Positions 1-10,400 of a stretch of 16,780 bases of DNA are shown in pieces (positions within the stretch are counted from its first letter, which is position 1; the number at the start of each line of letters is the position of its first letter). Made by a program: the position numbers and the translations under genes. Below the pieces are notes generated by a model that ran no database searches, was not told the origin of the DNA, and saw only the letters and a list, made by a program, of their open reading frames with translations. The stretch comes from Phoronis ovalis. Taxonomy: Eukaryota > Phoronida > Phoronidae. The stretch covers positions 1 to 16,780 of the forward strand of contig JAOXYB010022803.1 in NCBI GenBank assembly GCA_028565635.1, in the 5' to 3' direction.

Positions 1-1425
1 CGCTTTGCCCCTGATTCCAGGAACCTTGGTTCCCATAGCTGCCTCCCTTGTTGTAGCCTCCACTGCCACCAGAATGATCACCCCACCTTCCACCACTACT
101 ACCATAGGAGCCTTGTCTCTAAAATACATACAACAGTACATTTACATCTTCCAGAAAAAATCAAGACCAATGTACAGTACATGCATATGTATTCTTGAAA
201 TTATACTGCATCTCGTAATCTCGCAACCCTTGCATATATGAAGTAACAGTGGGTAAATAAATCACATTTTATGTTGCAAATCACATTGCACCGTATTTGT
301 GACATTAAAAAGCAAGAGTGAGGTTTTCAGTGCATACTACATGACACAGTTCGCAAAAAACGAAGTTGTAACAATCACACACTGAGCATTAAACAAAACT
401 GAGACAGTCTGTTTTAAACCAAAATTTGCAAATGTCTATGTAGCACAGCCAACACTTTAACACAAGTATTCTTCTTACTTTTGCAAAAGAAAGTCTTCAC
501 AAAAGTAAATACAACTAGTATTAAAGTTTGTTGACTAAAATTAATAATTAACATTACTTACGCCTCTATCGCGGCCACTGTCACGACGATCATAAGGTTT
601 TCGATCACCGTACCCTCCACGACCTACAACATATAACAAAGCCAATATACTTAGACTATTATCATATGCTTAATTATAAGAACATTATGTCTCACAATGA
701 CAACACAGCAAAGTTACAGGAGCTGTTTAAGTTTGCTTTTTACTTCTATTAATATGTACAATGCAAGCTGTGATAATACTTCAAACACAATCCTACCTCC
801 ACGTCGGTCACCTCCCTGACGATCGCGCCAGCCACCACCACCACCACTACCACTACCACTACCACCTCGACGACTTCCATAACGATCGTCTCTACGGCCA
901 CCATAACCTCCTGATGAAAAGACAAAACAAGGTTAGTTTTAGTTTGGCAATAACATTTGCTGCAGGACTCCATAACAGCAAACAATACAGGAGACACTGA
1001 TCTGACAAACGTGTTACCTATTTCTACTAATTACTTCCATCTGTAATCTTCATTTGTGCAATCAGCCTTTTTGAATTGACCTTTTAAGTAAAAGACTGAT
1101 GCGCTTATGATTAAATTAAGATTAAGTTTAGAATCTCAAGAACTTTAAGATTTGTTGCATAACTTTCCACCCCAGTACTCCCTCACAATTGTGACAACCA
1201 CCGTCACATGATGTATGATCAAGACAAAGTGCAATGGCTAAAATCACTCACCACTAAATCTACCTCCTTGGTTACGGTCATCTCGGCTGCGTGGTTTCTG
1301 TATTGGGAATTTCACTTGGCCCTCTTTATTATATATTTCAACAACTTTCTGAGCTTCTTCCTTATCAAGTTCAATAAACTCCACAGTGTCAAAGTTCGGT
1401 CCTACATCAGGCAGACCAAAGTTTG
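1..1425 (-). CDS. HNRNPU-family exons 15-18: end of kinase-like domain and RGG tail
   Basis: Exons 1425-1252, 910-797, 623-562 and 118-1 encode residues 587 onward. Exon 15 starts [20 protein letters not shown] and passes through a charged helix into [14 protein letters not shown]. Exons 16-18 are Gly/Arg/Tyr-rich ([50 protein letters not shown]), with a final SWNQGQS that resembles the Trp/Gln-rich end of HNRNPU. RGG tails bind RNA and are targets of arginine methylation. Exons 15 and 16 are both phase 1-1, so either could be skipped in frame. No stop codon is reached before position 1. Confidence 0.9.
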
Positions 1426-4400
1426 CTGAAAACAGATTAAAGTTAATAATCAGTACATTGTAAATTAATAGTACGAGACTACTAACTAGAGTTTAATTCA
1501 AATTAGGTTAATAAAGAGAATTTGAATTACCCTCAAGAGAGTTAATCTCGGTATGCAAGCACTACCTTAAGCTTGTAAGTATGAGGGCCTTCCCTAAACC
1601 TAACCTAGGGAGTGCTTGAACCCTATGGGTACTTATTACCACTATACACCACGCTACATGCAAACCTAGATCTGAAACAGAAGGGACAAAATGGTTAAAA
1701 ACTGTAATTACTGGTGACCAGCACCCTACCTTTCATTTCTAGTACAGCATCGTCAGGTACATCTTTGCCTTCTTCCTTCTCCCGATTTTCAATTCTCTGT
1801 TTAAAATCTTCGTCAGATGGAACAATCACTACAGCTTTTCGCTGGAATCCCTCAAAAGGACGCATTTTACGTCTCTGTGCTGACTGGTATACATTTGTCT
1901 GCAGGAGCGGGGTGATAAAGAATATTTCAGATTGAGAAAGTGGCTATATTAAAACCAGCCATAAAGGCAGTGCTATTTTGCACGCAAGCCATTACATCCA
2001 TGAGATAGTGGTACACTAAAACCCCATCCTGCTTTCTGTAATACAAAGTCCTGTTTATAAGCTTTTGGACTTTTAACATCCACTTATACGAACCTTATGC
2101 ACGGCATGAGGTTAGCATACTTACCATACTATGTAACACCAAACAGTCCTTAAGGTCCCTAATTATAATATATGAACATGTATATGCTGTCGACACAGGC
2201 ATCCCATATCTATACCATAATCAATACAGCAATTATTTTGACACAGTTATGTAATTCTTGTACACTCCACAACATAATGCTATTGCGACATACTGCTGAA
2301 GATTTCTTTAAGCTTTGTTCATAAAGTAGATGATAACAAATAAACAGTCTCTTTGGCAGAGAGTTCTCTTGGCTTCCAGGTAGTCCTATATTCTTTTAAA
2401 GAGAAATCAAGAAGCTCTATTAATATGCTGGCATTCAGACCAATCTAATCCTGAACATTCTTAAATCATATGAGATTCATAACTATGTAGCTCCACATTC
2501 TTGGCTGTGAAATCCTCCAAATAAAAGAAAATCCTCTCACCTCAGAGTTATAGTGAATCCTCTTCCACCTTCCCACTTTTATCATCCCAACCCCAAGTTG
2601 AACCCCCTGATGACATATATAAACCTACCTGCATACTTACCCATGTATTTCAGAGAGTGGAGACAAGCCCTGCTGAAAAGCAAACAAGTAAGAAAATGTC
2701 CAAACCTACCGTCATATATTTTTTACAATGACTGGTGATTTACTCTGAACACCCTCACAATAAAGAAACTAACGATAATAAAGCGCTCATTTCCACAGAG
2801 TATCGCCTTAAATCACTTAACCAAGTTATCCTTTACACCAGCATGTTATCTGTACTATCATTGAGATATAATACACTAATATATCATTGATACAATGCAA
2901 TAATTTAACATTTACTTTCTAGTTACAAGAATAGCTAACTTCTTTATGATTCTTCCTTATCTGGTCCACGTTGTTAAGTATATCGGAAAAATGGTTGCTG
3001 AAAGAAATGTTGACAAGAAGAACCTACTTTCATGTACTGAATTAAAGAGTATAATAATTAACATTGCATAAATAGATGTTGCATGCCAGTTACAACAAAG
3101 AATACCTTTTTTCGCTCAAAAGCATACATGACATCACCGATAACATTTTATTACATTATTAATATGGGTGTACCCGAGTAAATCACCATTCTTTCCATCT
3201 TATTACCCCCCGATTATTTGAATTAAAGGAGAAATTTGATTTCTTTGCATACCTGGTCAATAATATAGTTTCGTTTCTTGCGGGAAGCAATCTCTAGAAG
3301 TCTGTTTAAACATTTGGTGGCTTTATCAATCAAAACATCCCAACGTCCAGAATAATTACGTTTTCGTGGTAGGCCCATGACCTATAAAAAGTATTAATTT
3401 TTTTGACAAAATCAATCAATATTACAAAAGTCTCACCTAATGACTGAAAAAGATGAAAATCAAAGCAAATTCAAATTTTATTTAGTATTGTCAATAAATT
3501 TACCAAATTCAAAGAAAAGGCATAAAATCCTAACTGGAAAAAATTTATTAACCATTGTGGCAGCAACATCTTACACACTATTCTAGATAATATACAATAT
3601 TTAAAATGCATACAACAAAACAATGTTGTCAACAAAACTGAACATGTGTTTGAGGCAACTTCATATTAGACATTAGCACAAAAACAATACATCAACTTTA
3701 ATTCAGTTACCTATACACTTTTGGGACTAATACAAGGGGCTTGACAAACAATAATTGACCTAAACTTAAAAATATTTTTGTTGGGACAGTGAATATCACA
3801 AGCTAGAACCTCCAATTCCGTGAACTACACAATGTGTTGTACAGTACCACACTCATCATCACACAAAGTTACATTTTAAAGTACATGTCAAAATTTGTCC
3901 AAATTACATTACCCAAGATTTTAGAATTGGTGGTCCCATCATACTTCATTCAATATACCACACACAATTGTAATTAGTCTTACCTTCATCTTGTCTATAA
4001 TGTTGTTAGTTCCAAGGACATTGTACCTCTTGTCAGGGTTACCAGCCACATGTTTACCAGCCCAGGTAGTTTTACCAGCTCCAGGTAAGCCAACCATCAT
4101 TATCACCTGTTAAAACACGCGTAAATCATCAAAACATGACAGTGCACTGTATACTTACATGTGTTATTATATGATCCGTTCCAAGCAGATTGTATTTTTT
4201 GTCTGGATTAGATTTACAGTGTTGGTCTGACCATGTTGTTTTTCCGGCTGATGGTAAACCACACATCATAATAACCTAATTCAGTGAACAGAAGTTGCAA
4301 AGAAACAACTGAGTTACAATCATGTGAAAGTAAAGCTTTAATGATACTGTAGCTTTCAAGATTCACTTGGGAATTTATAGTTTATTCACAAGACATTAAC

Positions 4401-7400
4401 ATAGCAGAATGTTACAATGTAGCAACATGTGATGAGGTAACAAAGACATACAAAGATCGGAATTAACATAGCGGAATGTTAAAAGGTATGACATGTGGAG
4501 AGGTAATAAAGGGTAACAGTAAATATTTTTACCAATAATAAATAAACACAGGGTTGTATGACTGGTTTTCCCATTCTTATCCCCTTAAAGGATTTGTTAG
4601 GTAACAATGTCTTAAACAACTAGATTAACCTTAAATATAACCTTGCCAAAACTCTTTCACAATAGCCATATGTCAAGATTTCCTACGTTGTGTCATTTCA
4701 ATCACAACTAGGTTGTTACTCAAATTTTCTCATAAAATCTGCATATTAAACGAGCTGCCCGAGTTACTGAACAAAATATGTACTTATTATTGCACCCTGA
4801 AGTCATGATGTAGCTATCCAGTGGTAATATGTGAACTGCTGTCTAGCTTGTCTGCAGTTTTTCTGATTTGGTTGAGCTTCTTTCTGAATGCAGAAATACC
4901 TGGACAATATATGATCTTTAGAATACGCCAGTGAACATTTTACATTGGAAATTATTTCGTAATCGGCCTCTCAGCAAGATTTAATGAAATTTACCTCACA
5001 TTCTTCTTTTTTAGCTGGTGGTACAGTCCCTCGTACACGTTCTTCAACAGGTACATTATTGATAAAGGTATATCCTTCAGGAGGTGCAAAAAATGCCTCT
5101 TCCTACATAATGAACAGAAAATATACTTTAATATTGATATTTCCACTAGCTCTACACATACCTGCATAAACCAACACCATCTACATATAAAATAGGCATA
5201 CCAAATGTAAGAAAAACAATAGAACATACATGCAACTTTTACTTGACTTCCACTAGTTACACCACGTACATTATTACATGTGAAAATTATTATTACATTA
5301 TTACATTAATCAATTATTACACATTTCTGCTTAAAGTATTTACAGAAACACACCTGTTCACCAAAGTTACACGTAAATTCACAGTTTTTGGACAAGATAT
5401 GGGGAAACAGTGCCTGTTCACCCAACTCTTCCTTAGATACTTCAAAACATACTCCTAACTCTGCTCCATTTTTTGTGAAACTGAGTGTAACAGGATCATT
5501 CTCAAAATCCTAAAAATCAGTAAATACAGTATTAACGATGGGATACTTCATGGCAGTACAAAGGTAAACATGCTGTAACATGTTATTATAGAAGAAGTGA
5601 TAAAATTATATGCTGGATATGTATATGCTCTTCATTGCATACAACAGGTTAACAGTCCACAATAACTTTTAAATATGATCACTAAACAAGTATCACAAGT
5701 TCTTGACTTACAACCGAAGCTCCAACGACATCATTTAGTCCAAAGGCTTCACCGAAGTCTTTAAACTTGCAGTCAACTGATGCTTTTCCAGTACCACCAT
5801 AGCCATATGAGAGTGGTTCTTCACCTATAAAATAAAGTCAAGTAGCATACTTACTTTAACACAACCACTATCAGACATATGGTTAAAAAAAACACTCACA
5901 GATTAGAATCACACACTGTAGCTTACTGTGTTGCAATTTCCTAAAACAATACTGTTTTAACACCAACTTATATCTAACTTACTGGAAAAAGCAAGCAAGT
6001 TACAAAATGCGTACATGTAAGAAAGTCTTCACTGATAATATTAGACATCATCGAAAGCATCTCAAGTATCTGTGTCCTCAATGATTGTTCACTAACTTTG
6101 TCAAGTTTTTTTGTAATCCCACCCCTTCCTAATACTTTCCAACAAAAAATTATCAATAAGTGTGCTGCCTAGCATACTTAAAACAACCTGTAAACATGGA
6201 AATCATCAAAACAGGCTGCCAGAATTGTACATCAGTACCTAAATACTTGAGTAACGACAAACAAAGTTCAAACTTTATACAACTAAATCAAGATAGAAGT
6301 CCTTACAAATACATATTTAACATAATATTGAAATACAAGCCTTCTCTTTAGCAGAACCTCAAGTTTAAAATTCATTATTTATCCAAATATAATCTCTCCC
6401 TTGAACAGAAGATTAAAATTAAGAAAATAATAAATGGCCAAGCGTTAATTAATTTTTATCTATAAGAAGATGACAGCTTTACATTAAGATACCTTAGTCT
6501 CTAAAAAGAGTGACATTTACATCGCAGTTAAGCGAAAATTGATATATATCTGTTAAAATATGGGTCAATTAAACTTTTTCAACCTTAAAATTAACTAATT
6601 TCCTTACAAGCATTCATACACTTCACAACAATTCAACCACTATTACTACTACGAAAATAATGGTATTTAAACAAAAATATCGTTTTTGATTATTTCATCC
6701 AATATATATGTCATGATCACTAGTCCAATATTATTTACTTACTAATGTAACATTCACAATTGCTAAATTTCAATTTTTTACGTGATTATTAGTTCTATAA
6801 CTAAAAATGGATGTTTGTTTATACATAAAAAAGTGTCTATGATACCAGGAAGCTACCTATCTAATAGCTACTATCAGTATAGGCAGCAAATACAGTGGAA
6901 TCAAAAGTAGCAACATACCAAGCTGCGTGGAGGTAGAATCTGTCGACCAGCCTACTCGGATGACATGCTTTGTGGTTTCCTCTTCAGGCAAGTGGTTAAC
7001 ATCAAGCTGTTCAGTTACCTAGGTAAGTATACCACACTATAAGTCTTCTGTTTTCGAAAACAACAGCTAATTAAAATTGGATAACTCAAGGACACAGCTT
7101 TATGACACTAACAACCACAACTATGCATGTTTTTTAAAGCAGGCTTTGAAATTTTCAATAAAAAGTAACTAAGTAAACTTTCATTACAAAACAATACTTC
7201 TACAAGCGTAATAGAGCACTCTGAAAATTGAATCTCAGATTTGCTCATCTCCAGTACTCACAGTGAGATGTGAAAAGTAAAACCATAAATTATATACAAT
7301 GTGTCACACATATGGCCATAATTACCCCTTTAATAGCACAGTTGATCAAAACATTTAAATTTTCATCACACACTGAATTTCATATGCGAGATGAAGCAAA

Positions 7401-10400
7401 TGTGGCTACTACCAGTGTACAGAAAATACTAACTTTGACTTCATAGTGTACTTTTCCTGTGTTACAGCCATAAGTTGCACGAGCACCAGCCCACATGAAA
7501 GCAAACCCATCAGCTGCCATAGGGAATGCTTTAACACCTTTCTCTGCTTCAATTCGCAAGTTCAAATCAGAATTATCTGCAAGTGAAATTTTAATCATCT
7601 TTTGATACAATACTGTACTTTAAATGGACCTTTTTATCATTTACAGAATACAAGAAATTATTTGCCAAAATGGAAATTAACAAGTTATAAGCAGTTCGAC
7701 TTTCGTAGCATCGATCAAGACAAACAAGCATCTTCAGATCCTACATCAAAGTGTGTGGCAAACTTTCAAGTTATGAAAGCATCACAGTTATATCCCATAT
7801 TTAACTAAACCACATTTCAAAAAAATATTCCCACTTTGATTGACGAGATTGTCTACAATGTAGTTGATGACACTAAATACTTACACTTATCAAGCTGCAT
7901 ATTTGTAGCTGTTAACCAAGCATCATCCTCCATGTCTCGTTTAGGTGGGGACCTACAATAAGTACTTGATATTTCTTGCAAATGGTATAAATTATTTAAA
8001 ATTAAACCCAAAACAAGTGTCTAATGTATTAAATCTTGTCCTTCCTTCATAAGATTGAGGTAATGCAAGTGATAAGTAACAATGTTACATTTTTTTTTAC
8101 TTCCAAACAGCTTTAGATTCCGTTTCCTTACACAGAGTCACAAGAATAGGCTAATTAAGCATGTTACAACATAAAAAGTTATAAATAATTTTGTATAAAG
8201 AAATAGCATTCAAATGTTACTCAGAAACATGGATACTGTTATATACTGTTTGATAACATATCAGTTAGTTTATTTCACAGCAAACTTTTAAATAACAGAA
8301 AGATAGTTAGTGTGGGTGAAATGTTTAAAAACAAGATTCAACTAAATGCATGTATTTCCTGTTGCGAAATATGCTGCAAAAACCTCTGGGATACTAATGT
8401 ATATATTGACCTACACTGCTACATGCAGTTTAAGTGAGAATGTTGTTACAAGAACATACAGATCAGAAGGAGTCTCCTTGATTACTTATAATCAAACCCA
8501 ACAAAGTTAGATCTCTCTCTACCTTCAAAAACTTTAGTTTGAGCAGAAAAGAAGAGAATACTATGATGTTTCCAGCTTTTAGACAGTATTATTGGGGGGG
8601 GGGGGGGGGCTTCCATGCAAGTCTCAGTCCTATTTAACAGTGTTTCTCTTGATAGCAAATCATAGATGACTACTGCTATGTTACAGTAGCATGCAGTGTA
8701 ACAAGGCACATTGTTTGCATTAGAAATCTAAAAGAACTACGAAGCACACACCTTCCTCTAGGGGAATACCTTCTACGCCTCTGGGGTGAGCGGGAGCGTG
8801 AGCGAGATCTTTTACGAGGAGAATGTGACCGCGAACGGGAACGTTTTCTCCTATCATGCTCTGTAAAATCAAATAACAGATGTTACATAAAAGAATTACA
8901 TATATTCACACAGAAAATTTGCTGCTATGTATTGTATTGAGTTTTGTAAGCTTGTCTTACTTCCCCAACCTTCTGACACCATAGTCCAAATTCAGAAAAA
9001 CAACTGAGCAAATAGAATTTGCACTTTTCTAATATAAATCAATGATAAAACTTGGACAGGTGGGAGGTAACAAATGACCAATGCAATTTCACTGCAACAA
9101 GGCTCTGATATTAACCCATTCTAAGGTGAATCAATAGCTTCAAAAAAAGATAATTTTCAAAAATTTCTTAAATTCTTGATAATTTTTTAAGCTGCCAGTG
9201 AGAAGCTTACTTTCTCGGTCATGTTCCTCTTGGTCACCAGCAACTTCATCTTGTACAACAAAATCACCCTGCTCCATGTCCTCGCCCTACATAAGACAAA
9301 ACATTATTCAGCTTATTTTATAGTATGTAGATATATACACTGGAACCAACACGAATGAACTCAGAGGTTTAATTTAATATGAACACAAGCTTTTAAGTTT
9401 GTAGGCATGTGGGGAATTTTAATAATTGGATATATTCACAGTTTACGTAGTTTAGATGTTATGTTATTACCACACTCATAGTGATACATACAAGTAAAAC
9501 GAAAATAATCTACTTTTTTTGTTACACGGCAGTTCTAAGCTTACCGTGGGTTCTGCTTCAGTATGATCTACTGGCACCTGTTGTGTGTTATCACCATCCA
9601 TTGGCTGTTGTGCTTCATCACTGCCAGCTGCATCACGGATATCATTGGACTGAAAGTAACGAAATGTTAGAATTTGGCTAAATTAAGTGCAACAGCATAC
9701 TAAATCATTACAGCCAAGCAACTCAAAGTTATCTAGCAAGAACACTACGGTACAATGACTCTTTAATTTTAATTGCAATGCCTTCATGCAAAAGCTGTTT
9801 TTAAGCTAGTCGCTACTCATTTTTGTTTTTGCACATGCTTTTCCATTCTATTAATTACAAGTGTACTGGTTAGTATATGTACTCCTGTATTAAGATTAAG
9901 ATTATATCTCTGTTGCATCCAGAGAAATATAATTCTTGAGAACACTGACAATTTTCTGTTTTACCTGTTCCTCCTCCTGAACATCTTCAACCATTTGGAC
10001 AGGAGCTTCAGGTTCTGGGGTCAGTGAAGTGGGTGTTTCCTCCTTTGCTTGTGGAGTCTCTTCTTCAATTGTAGGTTCGAAAGAAACAGGAGGTGCTGTT
10101 TTTACAGGAGATTCTGCTTCTTCGTCTGTGATTTCTTGAGATGTGTCAAATGTTTCTTGTGAAATGTCTGCTTCACCATCATCTACAATCATGCAAGAAA
10201 GTATAGCCAATACAAAGGAATAAATTACCATCCCATTAACAAAAATAAGTTTTCATTTTCCATTAGCAAACAAAAATAAGTTTTAGTAGTAATTATTTAT
10301 AGTAGATTTTTATGGTTGACAAAATAACACAAGGGAGATAACCAACGATGTATACTTTATCAGGGGAGACAACTTCATAACTGTCACATTTCATTAGATT

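Noticed and set aside
2598-2673. CTGATGA...CTGA on the plus strand as a C/D snoRNA
   Set aside because: It is antisense to the host gene, has no closing stem, and such boxes arise by chance.
3382-4994. A third P-loop exon copy in the flanking introns
   Set aside because: I read both introns on the minus strand for GLPxxGKTTW-like coding and splice sites and found none beyond 12a and 12b.
5974-6351. Short open frames on both strands in intron 8-9
   Set aside because: AT-rich, low-information translations with no family resemblance or splice logic.
7290-7376. Intronic box C/D snoRNA in the HNRNPU-family gene (GTGATGA near 7372, minus strand)
   Set aside because: No box D at a normal distance and no terminal stem.
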